From Sulfitobacter sp. (lineage in GTDB: Bacteria; Pseudomonadota; Alphaproteobacteria; Rhodobacterales; Rhodobacteraceae), in NCBI GenBank assembly GCA_024636405.1, contig JAGXHC010000092.1, positions 1-33,780 of the forward strand: a stretch of DNA of 33,780 nt, given 5' to 3'. Shown piece after piece: positions 14,691 through 22,934 of the stretch; the first letter of the stretch is position 1, and every line of letters starts with the position of its first letter. The position numbers were made by a program, and so were the translations under genes. Below the pieces are notes generated by a model. That model had not been told where the DNA came from and made no database searches. It was given only the letters and a program-made list of their open reading frames with translations.

Positions 14691-17054
14691 ATGCCAAAGG
14701 ATGGCGGAATTGGTGCCAGCAGCAAGCGGCGCGAAGACATCCGGTTTTTGACCGGCGAAGGCAATTACACCGACGATATCAACCTGCGCGGACAGGCCTA
14801 TGTGTTCTTTCTGCGCTCGGATATCGCGCATGGCACGCTGAACTCGGTCGATACCTCGGCGGCGCAAAGCATGCCCGGTGTCGTCAAGATTTTCACGGGC
14901 GCTGATTTTGAAGCGGTCGGATCGATCCCCTGCGGCTGGCAGGTGACGGACAAGCATGGCGAAGTCATGCAAGAACCGCGCCACCCCGTTCTGGCCCATG
15001 GCAAAGTGCGCCATGTCGGCGAACCGATTGCGGCCGTTGTTGCGGAATCGCTGGCCGAAGCGCGCGATGCGGCCGAGGCAATCGTGGTCGACATTACCGA
15101 TCTGCCCGCCGTCATCGACATGAAGGAAGCCGTCAAGGAAGGCGCACCAAAGGTTCACGACGATCTGACGTCTAACCTGTGCTACGACTGGGGCTTTGTC
15201 GAAGAAAACAAGGGTGCCGTTGACAAGGCGTTCGAAGAAGCCGCCCACGTCACCACGCTCGAGTTGGTCAACAACCGTCTTGTCGCCAACCCGATGGAGC
15301 CGCGTGTCGCTGTCGGCGATTATGCCCGTGGGACTGGCGATCACACGCTTTATACCACCTCGCAAAACCCCCACGTGATCCGTCTGCTGATGGGCGCTTT
15401 CGTTCTGGGCATCCCCGAACACAAGCTGCGCGTTGTGGCCCCCGATGTGGGCGGCGGTTTCGGCACGAAAATCTTCCATTATCAGGAAGAAGCTTTTGTG
15501 ACGTTTGCCGCCAAGGCCTGCAACCGTGCGGTCAAGTGGACATCCAGCCGATCAGAAGCGTTCATGTCGGACGCCCATGGCCGCGACCACGTCACCAAAA
15601 TTCAGATGGCACTGGACAAGGACAATAATTTTACCGCTTTGCGCACAGATACTTACGCAAATATGGGGGCCTACCTGTCCACCTTCGCGCCTTCGGTTCC
15701 CACATGGTTGCACGGCACGCTGATGGCGGGCAACTACAAGACGCCGCTGATTTATGTGAACGTCAAGGCCGTGTTCACCAACACGGTTCCAGTCGATGCC
15801 TACCGTGGCGCTGGCCGCCCCGAGGCAACGTATCAGCTGGAACGGCTGGTCGATAAATGCGCACACGAGTTGGGCGTCGATCCGATTGCCCTGCGCCGCC
15901 AGAACTTCATCATGGAATTCCCCTATGCCACGCCCGTGGCCGTGGAATATGACACCGGCGACTACGTGGCGACGATGGACAAGCTGGAAGAGATTTGCGA
16001 CATCGCGGGCTTTGCTGCGCGGCGCAAGGCGTCCGAGGCCAAAGGCAAGCTGCGGGGTTTCGGCGTAAACTGCTATATCGAGGCATGCGGCATCGCGCCG
16101 TCGAACCTTGTCGGTCAGTTGGGTGCGCGTGCGGGTCTGTACGAATCAGCGACGGTGCGGGTCAATGCGACCGGTGGTCTGGTCGTGATGACCGGTTCGC
16201 ATAGCCACGGTCAGGGCCATGAGACAGCCTTCCCGCAGGTAATCGCCGAGATGATCGGCATCCCCGAGGATATGATCGAGATCGTGCATGGCGATACGGC
16301 CAACTCGCCGATGGGCATGGGCACCTACGGCTCGCGTTCGCTTGCGGTTGGTGGATCTGCCATGGTGCGCGCGACCGAAAAGATCATTGCCAAGGCCAAG
16401 AAGATCGCGTCGCACCTGCTGGAAGCGTCAGAGGGCGATATCGAGCTGAAAGACGGTGCGTTCAGCGTTGCGGGCACGGATAAATCCGTCGCTTGGGGCG
16501 ATGTGACTTTGGCCGCTTATGTGCCGCACAACTATCCGCTCGAGGACATCGAGCCCGGTCTGGAAGAGACGGCATTCTATGATCCGTCAAACTTCACCTA
16601 CCCCTCAGGTGCCTATGCCTGCGAGGTCGAACTTGACCCGGAAACAGGTCAGGTCACGATCGAGCGGTTCTCGGCGGCGGATGACTTTGGCAACATCGTC
16701 AACCCGATGATCGTGACAGGACAGGTACATGGTGGTCTGGCGCAAGGCATTGGTCAGGCGCTGATGGAAAACTGTACTTACGACAGTGACGGCCAGTTGC
16801 TGAGCGCATCCTATATGGATTACGCAATGCCGCGTGCCAGTGATCTGCCGTTCTATACGGTTGACCATTCCTGCCAGACGCCCTGCACACATAACCCCTT
16901 GGGTGTGAAAGGCTGTGGCGAGGCAGGCGCGATCGGATCGCCACCGGCTGTGGTTAATGCGGTCTTGGATGCGATGCGGTCGGGCGGCAAGGATGTCGGG
17001 CACATTGACATGCCCGTGACGCCAGCGCGTGTCTGGGCCGCCATGAACAGCTGA
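14691..17054 (+). CDS. coxL: Form II CO-dehydrogenase-like large (Mo-binding) subunit
   Basis: Catalytic subunit of 787 residues carrying the molybdopterin cytosine dinucleotide cofactor. The active-site loop reads AYRGAGR (residues 370-376), which marks form II. True form I CO dehydrogenases have AYxCSFR with the Cys that holds copper. The catalytic Glu lies in GVKGCGEAGAIGSP (Glu744). Other family motifs are DVGGGFGTKI and GSHSHGQGHET. Gene order S-L-M is the form II order; form I is M-S-L. Form II enzymes are widespread in roseobacters, but CO oxidation by them is doubtful, so the substrate is probably another compound. GGGAGGA precedes the ATG. Confidence 0.92.
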   Translation: MPKDGGIGASSKRREDIRFLTGEGNYTDDINLRGQAYVFFLRSDIAHGTLNSVDTSAAQSMPGVVKIFTGADFEAVGSIPCGWQVTDKHGEVMQEPRHPVLAHGKVRHVGEPIAAVVAESLAEARDAAEAIVVDITDLPAVIDMKEAVKEGAPKVHDDLTSNLCYDWGFVEENKGAVDKAFEEAAHVTTLELVNNRLVANPMEPRVAVGDYARGTGDHTLYTTSQNPHVIRLLMGAFVLGIPEHKLRVVAPDVGGGFGTKIFHYQEEAFVTFAAKACNRAVKWTSSRSEAFMSDAHGRDHVTKIQMALDKDNNFTALRTDTYANMGAYLSTFAPSVPTWLHGTLMAGNYKTPLIYVNVKAVFTNTVPVDAYRGAGRPEATYQLERLVDKCAHELGVDPIALRRQNFIMEFPYATPVAVEYDTGDYVATMDKLEEICDIAGFAARRKASEAKGKLRGFGVNCYIEACGIAPSNLVGQLGARAGLYESATVRVNATGGLVVMTGSHSHGQGHETAFPQVIAEMIGIPEDMIEIVHGDTANSPMGMGTYGSRSLAVGGSAMVRATEKIIAKAKKIASHLLEASEGDIELKDGAFSVAGTDKSVAWGDVTLAAYVPHNYPLEDIEPGLEETAFYDPSNFTYPSGAYACEVELDPETGQVTIERFSAADDFGNIVNPMIVTGQVHGGLAQGIGQALMENCTYDSDGQLLSASYMDYAMPRASDLPFYTVDHSCQTPCTHNPLGVKGCGEAGAIGSPPAVVNAVLDAMRSGGKDVGHIDMPVTPARVWAAMNS

Positions 17055-17071
17055 TTTGAGAGGACGGGAGT

Positions 17072-17116
17072 GGGGGCCAGCCCCCACACCCCCGGAGTTT
17101 ACTTGGCAAAATGAAG
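17072..17116 (+). repeat. Dispersed repeat, copy 2
   Basis: GGGGGCCAGCCCCC (17072-17085) is followed after a short spacer by a C run and GGAGTTTACTTGGCAAAATG with AAG after it (17094-17116). The 14-base hairpin is identical to copy 1 at 801-814, and the 23-base tail differs at one base. It sits inside the coxL-coxM gap, 47 bases before coxM. Confidence 0.75.
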
Positions 17117-17163
17117 AAGAGAGCAGAGGCTTTTGGCACACTCTCTTACCGGAAGGACGTAAG

Positions 17164-17955
17164 ATGTATAATTTTGACGTGGAAAAACCAAGCAGCATCG
17201 CGGATGCGGTCAAGGCCTTGGGGCGCGACGAGGCGCAGCCGATGAGCGGTGGCCAGACCTTGATCCCGACGCTGAAGGCGCGGTTGGCGATGCCATCGGT
17301 TCTGGTATCGCTCCTGGGGATCGAAGAGATGCAGGGCATCTGCACCGATGATGATGGCCGTGTTTGCATCGGTGGCGGGACGGTGCACGCGACTGTCGCA
17401 CGCGAGCTCAAGGATCAGTATCCGGCTTTGGCCAGTCTTGCGGCACGGATCGGTGATCCGGCGGTGCGCAACCGTGGTACGATCGGTGGCTCGGTTGCCA
17501 ATAATGATCCGTCGGCCTGTTATCCGGCGGCTGTTCTGGCCAGTCGCGCGACGATCAAGACGAATGCCCGCGAAATATCCGCTGATGACTATTTCCAAGG
17601 CATGTTCGCGACCGCGCTTGAAGAGGGCGAGATCGTCACGGAAGTGAGATTCCCGGTGCCCGAAAAGGCGCATTACGAAAAATTCATCCAGCCTGCCTCG
17701 CGCTTTCCGCTGGTCGCTGTTTTTGTCGCGAAGTTCAGCGACGGGGTGCGGGTTTCTGTCACAGGCGCGTCCGAAAACGGAGTTTTCCGCTGGACCGAAG
17801 CCGAGACCGCGTTGTCCGCCAACTTTAGCGCCGATGCGATTGCAGGCCTTAAAGTCGATGGCAGCAGCATGATCAGCGATCTGCATGGCTCTGGCGATTA
17901 CCGCGCGCATCTGACCGGGGTGATGACCAAGCGGGCCGTTATTGCACTAGGCTGA
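17164..17955 (+). CDS. coxM: Form II CO-dehydrogenase-like medium (FAD-binding) subunit
   Basis: FAD subunit that passes electrons on from the iron-sulfur clusters, 263 residues (somewhat short but complete for the family). The two FAD-binding motifs are present: PMSGGQTLIPTLKARLAMP (about residues 25-43) and RGTIGGSVANNDPSACYPAA (about residues 106-125). The C-terminal CO-dehydrogenase flavoprotein domain ends with HLTGVMTKRAV. The ATG at 17164 follows GGAAGGAC. The in-frame extension back to 17056 merely translates the dispersed repeat. No coxD, coxE or coxG follows; the locus ends here. Confidence 0.92.
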   Translation: MYNFDVEKPSSIADAVKALGRDEAQPMSGGQTLIPTLKARLAMPSVLVSLLGIEEMQGICTDDDGRVCIGGGTVHATVARELKDQYPALASLAARIGDPAVRNRGTIGGSVANNDPSACYPAAVLASRATIKTNAREISADDYFQGMFATALEEGEIVTEVRFPVPEKAHYEKFIQPASRFPLVAVFVAKFSDGVRVSVTGASENGVFRWTEAETALSANFSADAIAGLKVDGSSMISDLHGSGDYRAHLTGVMTKRAVIALG

Positions 17956-18111
17956 TTTCACTTACTTTTATGGGTTGGAAGGCCGTCTTTGGGAAACCGA
18001 AGGCGGCTTTCCGCCGTTTCGATTATGTCGCTGGAACGAACTGACACTCTACGGGTTTGATCATAAGCGCTGCCCGAACGGCGTTCTTTGGTAATACCTT
18101 AAGGATATGAA

Positions 18112-19935
18112 ATGTTTAGACTTCTGAAATCAACGACATCGTTGACCATGTGTGTAGCGCTGGCGTTGCCTACGGGCGGCTTCGCGCAAACCTCTGCTGC
18201 CGTATGTGCCGCGCAAGGCGAAGAGATCGTGTTCCCTTGTGTTTTGCCCGATGGAACCGAGGTGGTTGACGCTGAGCAACTGAGCCAATTGACGGAAGAT
18301 GCGGCCACCGGCGCTCTTGAGGCAATTTCGCCAGACACGCCAGTCGTTGATGACGCACAAGCCGCCGCCGATGCGGAAGCTGCTGCTGATGCACAGGCTG
18401 CTGCGGATGAGGCTGCAATTGCTGATCAAATTGCTGCTGATGCAGAGGCCAAGGCCGCTGCCGATGAACAAGCCGCTGCCGATGAACAAGCCGCTGATGC
18501 ACAGGCTGCTGCTGACGCACAGGCCGCTGCTGACGAACAAGCTGTTGCTGATGCGCAGGCTGCTGCCGATGCACAGGCCGCTGCTGACGAACAAGCTGCT
18601 GCCGATGCGCAAGCTGCCGATGCGCAAGCGGCAGCTGATGAAGCTGCAATTGCTGATCAAATCGCTGCGGATGCAGAGGCCAAGGCCGCTGCCGATCAGG
18701 CCGCCGCAGCGCAGGAGGAAGCACCAGTTGCTGATCCCGCACTGGCAGAACAAGCCGAGGCAGCCCCCACGCCAGAGGCTCAAGCCGAAGTTGCGCCAAC
18801 TGAGGCACCAAAGACCGAAGAACAGATTGCCGCCGAACTTGCTGATCAGCAAGAAGCCGAAGAGTTGCGTCAAGAACAGCGGGCTGCTGACGCCGCAGCC
18901 GCAGCAGAGTCGGCTGCCGCCGCTGACAGTGGCACGGCCGAGGCACAGGTCGAGACTGAGGCAGTGACCGCCGAGCAAACCCGCAGTTCGGACGAGGAGT
19001 TCGAAACCAACGTGACCGGTCAGGCGGCTGTTGCAGCAGCCCCCGAAGAGGACAAGGGTCTGAGCAAGTTTGAAAAGGCACTGCTGCTGGGACTTGGCGC
19101 TGTCGCTGTCGGGGCCGTGCTGAAGAATGGCTCTAAAGTTGTCAGCAATTCGGGTGACCGCCTTGTTGTGGAAGATCCAAACGGCGACTTGCGCGTGCTG
19201 AAAGACGATGATGCCTTGCTTCGTCAAGCGGGTGACCAAGTCCGCCGCGAGACCTTTGATGATGGATCGGCTCGAACCACTGTCACCAAACCTGATGGCA
19301 GCAAGGTCGTTACCATTCTGGGCCGTGACGGTACCGTCTTACGCCGGATCAATGTTGACGCGCAGGGCAACGAATATGTCCTGTTCGATGATACCCAGGC
19401 CGAGCGCCGCGTGGTGGTAAGTGAATTGCCACGTGTCGAGCAAAGAAACTCTCTTGCCAGCCAGCAAAACGAAGAGGCCTTGCGCCAATCGCTTGAAACC
19501 CAATTGCGTGGAGAGCAGGCGCAGCGGTTCTCCTTGCGTCAGGTCCGGGATATCAGACAGGTCCGTGCGCTGGCCCCTGAAGTGGAATTGGACGCGGTGC
19601 GCTTTGCGACCGGCTCCGCTGCCATTCGTCCTGAACAGGCGCGTGCCTTGGCAAAAATCGGCACCGCGATCAGTAATGCGATCAGTAATGATCCGCGCAC
19701 CGTTATCTTGGTCGAAGGGCACACGGACGCGGTTGGCAGTGCAAGCTATAACTTGGCGCTGTCTGACCGTCGCGCCGAAACAGTTGCACTGGCGTTGACG
19801 GAGTATTTCAATGTGCCACCGGCAAACCTGATCACCCAAGGCTACGGCGAGGGTGCGCTGAAGGTAGAAACTTTGACAGACGAGCCTGCGAACCGTCGGG
19901 CCGTTGTGCGTAATATTACGAGCCTGCTGCAGTAA
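18112..19935 (+). CDS. OmpA-family peptidoglycan-associated protein with long Ala/Asp/Gln repeat
   Basis: A 607-residue secreted envelope protein. A signal peptide is at residues 1-25 (MFRLLKSTTSLTMCVALALP, then GGFAQ). About residues 82-203 are low-complexity repeats of the AADAQAAADEQ type, predicted helical. About 204-320 is Pro/Glu/Ala-rich, and a hydrophobic segment is at about 321-338 (ALLLGLGAVAVGAVL). The C-terminal OmpA domain (about 489-603) has ILVEGHTDAVGSASYNLALS with DRRAETVALAL, the peptidoglycan-binding signature with its Asp and Arg. It probably anchors the cell wall to a membrane. AAGGATATGAA precedes the ATG. Repeat number may vary between strains. Confidence 0.85.
   Translation: MFRLLKSTTSLTMCVALALPTGGFAQTSAAVCAAQGEEIVFPCVLPDGTEVVDAEQLSQLTEDAATGALEAISPDTPVVDDAQAAADAEAAADAQAAADEAAIADQIAADAEAKAAADEQAAADEQAADAQAAADAQAAADEQAVADAQAAADAQAAADEQAAADAQAADAQAAADEAAIADQIAADAEAKAAADQAAAAQEEAPVADPALAEQAEAAPTPEAQAEVAPTEAPKTEEQIAAELADQQEAEELRQEQRAADAAAAAESAAAADSGTAEAQVETEAVTAEQTRSSDEEFETNVTGQAAVAAAPEEDKGLSKFEKALLLGLGAVAVGAVLKNGSKVVSNSGDRLVVEDPNGDLRVLKDDDALLRQAGDQVRRETFDDGSARTTVTKPDGSKVVTILGRDGTVLRRINVDAQGNEYVLFDDTQAERRVVVSELPRVEQRNSLASQQNEEALRQSLETQLRGEQAQRFSLRQVRDIRQVRALAPEVELDAVRFATGSAAIRPEQARALAKIGTAISNAISNDPRTVILVEGHTDAVGSASYNLALSDRRAETVALALTEYFNVPPANLITQGYGEGALKVETLTDEPANRRAVVRNITSLLQ
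18406..18696 (+). repeat. Internal duplication in the OmpA-family gene
   Basis: The 60 bases at 18406-18465 recur at 18637-18696 with three mismatches, all silent (protein DEAAIADQIAADAEAKAAAD both times), 231 bases (77 codons) apart. Shorter degenerate repeats of GCTGCTGATGCACAG type fill the space between. This is a substrate for slippage or unequal recombination. Confidence 0.85.
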
Positions 19936-19956
19936 CGAACGCAGCCCCTATCAACG

Positions 19957-19993
19957 AAAAACGCCCCCGCGATCTGATCGCGGGGGCGTTTTT
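19957..19993. terminator. Bidirectional intrinsic terminator between the OmpA-family gene and infC
   Basis: AAAAACGCCCCCGCGAT pairs perfectly with ATCGCGGGGGCGTTTTT around a three-base loop. Five T follow on either strand, serving both convergent genes. Confidence 0.95.
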
Positions 19994-20025
19994 ATGTGGA
20001 CGTCACTGAAGACGATGAGAGGTGC

Positions 20026-20577
20026 TTACTTGTTCGGCATCGGGCCGATCAGCATGACCATTTGACGGCCTTCCATCTTTGGAAAGTTCTCAACGCGGCC
20101 AACCTCTTTGGTGTCTTCTGAAACACGCTCCAGCAATTCACGGCCAAGGTTCTGGTGGGCCATCTCGCGGCCCCGGAAACGCAGCGTGATCTTTACCTTG
20201 TCGCCATTGTCCAGGAACTTGAACACGTTACGCATCTTGACCTGATAGTCATTGGTATCTGTGTTCGGTCTGAACTTGACCTCTTTGATCTCGATGATCT
20301 TTTGCTTTTTGCGCGCTTCGGCTTCGCGCTTTTGCGTCTCGTATTTGAATTTGCCAAAATCCATGATCTTGCACACGGGCGGATTGGCATTGGGCGAAAT
20401 TTCAACAAGGTCAAGCCCGGCCTCGTTCGCCATTTCCATGGCGCGTTCCGGTGTCACGACGCCGGCGTTTTCGCCGTCTGCGCCAATGAGGCGAATTTCG
20501 TTAGAGCGGATATTCTCGTTAATGCGCGGGCCGGTGTCTCTTTGTGGCGGCGCGTTATGTGGTCTGCGAGCGATGAT
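20026..20577 (-). CDS. infC: Translation initiation factor IF-3, non-canonical ATC start
   Basis: IF-3 binds the 30S subunit, prevents premature 50S joining and rejects non-canonical start codons. The C-terminal domain has [21 protein letters not shown] and [14 protein letters not shown]. The conserved N terminus ([20 protein letters not shown]... [23 protein letters not shown]) continues upstream of the first ATG/GTG with no stop. It begins at ATC-ATC codons (20577-20575 and 20574-20572), with AAAGGA five or eight bases before them. This gives about 183 residues, the normal length. E. coli infC similarly starts at AUU, which allows IF-3 to repress itself. The gene stands apart from rpmI-rplT here. 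Which ATC is used is uncertain. Confidence 0.9.
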   Translation of the reverse strand: MIARRPHNAPPQRDTGPRINENIRSNEIRLIGADGENAGVVTPERAMEMANEAGLDLVEISPNANPPVCKIMDFGKFKYETQKREAEARKKQKIIEIKEVKFRPNTDTNDYQVKMRNVFKFLDNGDKVKITLRFRGREMAHQNLGRELLERVSEDTKEVGRVENFPKMEGRQMVMLIGPMPNK

Positions 20578-20613
20578 GAACGTCCTTTGATTGTTCCTGA
20601 ATCTCGAGCCTTG

Positions 20614-20642
20614 AAGGTAAACCTGCTAGGGTCCTTCTTCAA
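20614..20642 (-). promoter_or_regulatory. Possible sigma-70-type promoter of infC
   Basis: On the minus strand TTGAAG (20642-20637) and TACCTT (20619-20614) are 17 bases apart. The start point would be about 30 bases before the ATC start, giving a short leader. Confidence 0.35.
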
Positions 20643-20672
20643 GCCGCAAAATGGGGTCTTTGGGGGCAAAAA

Positions 20673-20701
20673 TTGTCGATTTAGCCTTGTAACTGTATAT
20701 T
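20673..20701 (+). promoter_or_regulatory. Likely sigma-70-type promoter of the Ala/Thr-rich membrane protein
   Basis: TTGTCG (20673-20678) and TATATT (20696-20701) have an ideal 17-base spacing. They are placed about 80 bases before the start codon at 20782. Confidence 0.55.
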
Positions 20702-20781
20702 CCACGGCGCATCTGGAGTTTTATGAGCACATAAGTTAGGTGCATCACCAAGATACTCACGTTCAAAAGGACCAAGATACC

Positions 20782-21531
20782 ATGAAAAACCTTATCTGGA
20801 TTATCGTTGCGGCTGTGATCGCAATCGGGGGATACATGCTGTATTCCGGCCAGTCTGTCCAGGAAATCGCAACAGAAGCCGCTGACGCAGTGAATGCGCC
20901 TGAGGCCCTTGAAAGTGCCACTGCTGCAGTCGGTGAGGCGGTTGAAGCGACGGAAGGTGCTGTTGCAAAAGCCGTTGACGCCACAGCCGAAGCCGCAGCC
21001 AATGCAACCGAAGCCGCCTCCGAAGCGGCATCTGACGCCGCTACAGCAGTTTCTGAAACAGCGACAGCAGCTACAGATTCAGCTTCCGAAGCTCTGGATG
21101 CGATGACAGACACGGCAAGCGAAGCGGCAGACGCTACAGCCGAGACCGCATCTGAGGCAGCGACAGCTGCCACCGAGACAGCAACCGCTGCTATGGACGC
21201 AACCTCTGAGGCTGCATCTGACGCGGCCACAGCCGTGACAGACACCACCGAAGGCTCTGCAATCGAGCCTGTCGAGCAGGCCGAAGCAAATGTCGAAGCG
21301 CCTGTTGTGACTGCCGAAGCGGATGCAACTGTCGACATGGCGGACGCGACACCACAAGAGCTGACAACCGTTGAAGGGTTCGACCTTGAGAAGGTTCAGA
21401 CGATGATTGACGAGTCGAACTTGCCAGACATGCAAAAGACCTTGTTCAACCGTGGTTTGGCAGCTGCCAGCGACAACCCCGAAGCGTTGCAGTCGATCCT
21501 TGGACGCGTGCGGGATGCACTGAACCTCTGA
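20782..21531 (+). CDS. Membrane-anchored Ala/Thr/Glu-rich repeat protein
   Basis: A 249-residue protein of unknown function. The N-terminal membrane helix is at residues 4-20 (MKNLIWIIVAAVIAIGGYML). A long low-complexity region (about 28-165) of ATEAASEAASDAAT-type units follows; its Ala/Thr/Ser/Glu composition resembles amphipathic apolipoprotein- or LEA-like helices. After an acidic linker, a non-repetitive C-terminal block (FDLEKVQTMIDESNLPDMQK..., ending ILGRVRDALNL) looks like a real helical domain. The ATG at 20782 begins the membrane helix; AAGGA lies ten bases upstream. It has its own promoter and terminator. Composition similar to the OmpA-family gene across infC may be coincidental. 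Confidence 0.75.
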   Translation: MKNLIWIIVAAVIAIGGYMLYSGQSVQEIATEAADAVNAPEALESATAAVGEAVEATEGAVAKAVDATAEAAANATEAASEAASDAATAVSETATAATDSASEALDAMTDTASEAADATAETASEAATAATETATAAMDATSEAASDAATAVTDTTEGSAIEPVEQAEANVEAPVVTAEADATVDMADATPQELTTVEGFDLEKVQTMIDESNLPDMQKTLFNRGLAAASDNPEALQSILGRVRDALNL

Positions 21532-21556
21532 TCCTCAAGGATCACCGGGTAAAAAT

Positions 21557-21590
21557 AAAACCGCGCCTTCGCAAGAGGGCGCGGTTTTTT
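21557..21590. terminator. Bidirectional terminator between the repeat protein and fpr
   Basis: AAAACCGCGCC pairs with GGCGCGGTTTT and is followed by more T. The opposite strand also ends in T-rich sequence, so it can end the sulfate assimilation operon too. Confidence 0.9.
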
Positions 21591-21612
21591 CATGTCTGAA
21601 AGTGCTTGAAGG

Positions 21613-22479
21613 CTAGCCGACAAACGCCTTTTCAACAACGTAATGCTTGGGATCAGAGTTGGCCCCTTCTTCAAGCCCGAACCCTTCAAGGACCTCTTTG
21701 ATATCCTTGTTGAAATCCAGACTGCCGCAAACCATGCCGCGATCGGTGTCAGCGGTGAGGCCATCGATGCCAAGGTCGGCAAAGACCGTGCCGTCTTGCA
21801 GCAGCGTGGTGATCCGCCCCATCTTCGGGCTTTGTTCGCGGGTTGTGGTAGGATAATAGATGATCTTGTCCAGATTTTCCGAGCCCAGCAGTTCCTGCAT
21901 CATCTCATCGGCCTTGATGCCTTCGATCAGGCTGCGGCTATAGTCCAGCTCGGCGACATCGCGTGTCGTATGGGTGACGATGATCTGATCGAAATTCTCG
22001 TAGGTTTCTGGATCGCGCAGGATCGAGGCAAAGGGCGCAAATCCAGTACCTGTGGCAAACAGCCAAAGCCGCTTGCCCGGCAACAGCGCGTCATGAACAA
22101 GCGTCCCGACAGGCTTGGGCCGCAAGATAATCTCGTCTCCGGGCTGGATGTGTTGCAGCTTCGAGGTAAGCGGTCCGTCCTGAACCTTGATAGAATAGAA
22201 CTCCAACGCGTCATCCCAAGACGGCGAGGCAATGGAATAAGCGCGCAACAGCGGCTTTTGTTTGCCAGTCTTTGGATCCCTATCACCCATCAAGCCGATC
22301 ATGACAAATTCGCCAGACCGGAACCGCAACGACGCGGGCCGCGTCACCCGGAAGGAAAACAAGCGGTCCGTCCAGTGTTTTACGGAAAGAACAGTCTGCG
22401 CGTCGGGCAGGGTGGGGATGGGGCGGGCGTCGGTTTGGGTCACTGTTGTCTGCTCGGTCATGGTTTCATCGACAGGCAC
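21613..22479 (-). CDS. fpr: Ferredoxin-NADP+ reductase
   Basis: FAD enzyme that moves electrons between NADPH and ferredoxin or flavodoxin; cytosolic, 288 residues. The FAD-binding motif is RAYSIASPSW (R-x-Y-S). Also present are the NADP-site segment WLFATGTGFAPFASILRD, MVCGSLDFNKD, and the C-terminal HYVVEKAFVG typical of bacterial Fpr. The GTG at 22479 has AAGGA ten bases upstream; the ATG at 22461 is possible but lacks a ribosome site. It follows the DUF934 gene by 53 bases in the same direction. It may reduce the ferredoxin needed by CysI, which has no CysJ partner here. Confidence 0.93.
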   Translation of the reverse strand: MPVDETMTEQTTVTQTDARPIPTLPDAQTVLSVKHWTDRLFSFRVTRPASLRFRSGEFVMIGLMGDRDPKTGKQKPLLRAYSIASPSWDDALEFYSIKVQDGPLTSKLQHIQPGDEIILRPKPVGTLVHDALLPGKRLWLFATGTGFAPFASILRDPETYENFDQIIVTHTTRDVAELDYSRSLIEGIKADEMMQELLGSENLDKIIYYPTTTREQSPKMGRITTLLQDGTVFADLGIDGLTADTDRGMVCGSLDFNKDIKEVLEGFGLEEGANSDPKHYVVEKAFVG

Positions 22480-22532
22480 AAGCCTGCCGTCCTTTGTATA
22501 GGGGCAAGATGGGGGGCAGTAAAAGGGCGCAG

Positions 22533-22934
22533 TTAGCCGCGAAGCCGCGACTGATAGTCATGCGCCTGCCAGTTTGCACGGGCCAGCCATTGATCTTGTG
22601 GCTGGCGGGCGGCCAGATCGTGGGAGACTTCAACCTCGTCAAACCCAGCACGCCGGGCCATCGCATATTGATCGGCCAGCACATGCCCGAAGGCGCGCAG
22701 CTGCCCGGTGTATCCGCGCAGCCGCAACCCCTGGGCAATGGTAAAGCCGCGCCCGTCCGCAAAGCTGGGAAAATCCACGCGGATCATCTTGAGCGCATCA
22801 TTCAGAGGAATATCGTCAACCTGAGCGTCTGAAGGAACGTTAAGCGCCACCGCATCATTCGCGGTGCCCAAAGGGCTGTAGCCGTGGGTCCAATGATCCG
22901 CGACAAAGCCTTTGTCAGTGATAAGCTGGGTCAT
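22533..22934 (-). CDS. DUF934 family protein of the sulfate assimilation cluster
   Basis: A 133-residue protein of the DUF934 family, which regularly accompanies cysI and cysH in alphaproteobacteria; its biochemical role is not established. Typical stretches are VRVDFPSFADGRGFTIAQGLRLRGYTGQLRAFGHVLADQYAMARRAGFDEVEV-like blocks around residues 70-110. No signal peptide or cysteine motif is seen. Its ATG overlaps the cysH stop by four bases (ATGA), with AAAAGGAG upstream, so it is co-translated with cysH. Possibly an assembly or electron-transfer helper for sulfite reduction. Confidence 0.87.
   Translation of the reverse strand: MTQLITDKGFVADHWTHGYSPLGTANDAVALNVPSDAQVDDIPLNDALKMIRVDFPSFADGRGFTIAQGLRLRGYTGQLRAFGHVLADQYAMARRAGFDEVEVSHDLAARQPQDQWLARANWQAHDYQSRLRG

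Noticed and set aside
14691..17054. Calling CoxL a true CO dehydrogenase
   Set aside because: The active-site loop is AYRGAGR, not AYxCSFR, so there is no Cys for the copper ligand. It was labelled form II instead.
18355..18720. Tandem repeats as a CRISPR array
   Set aside because: The repeats are in frame, translated as Ala/Asp/Gln units and not separated by unique spacers.
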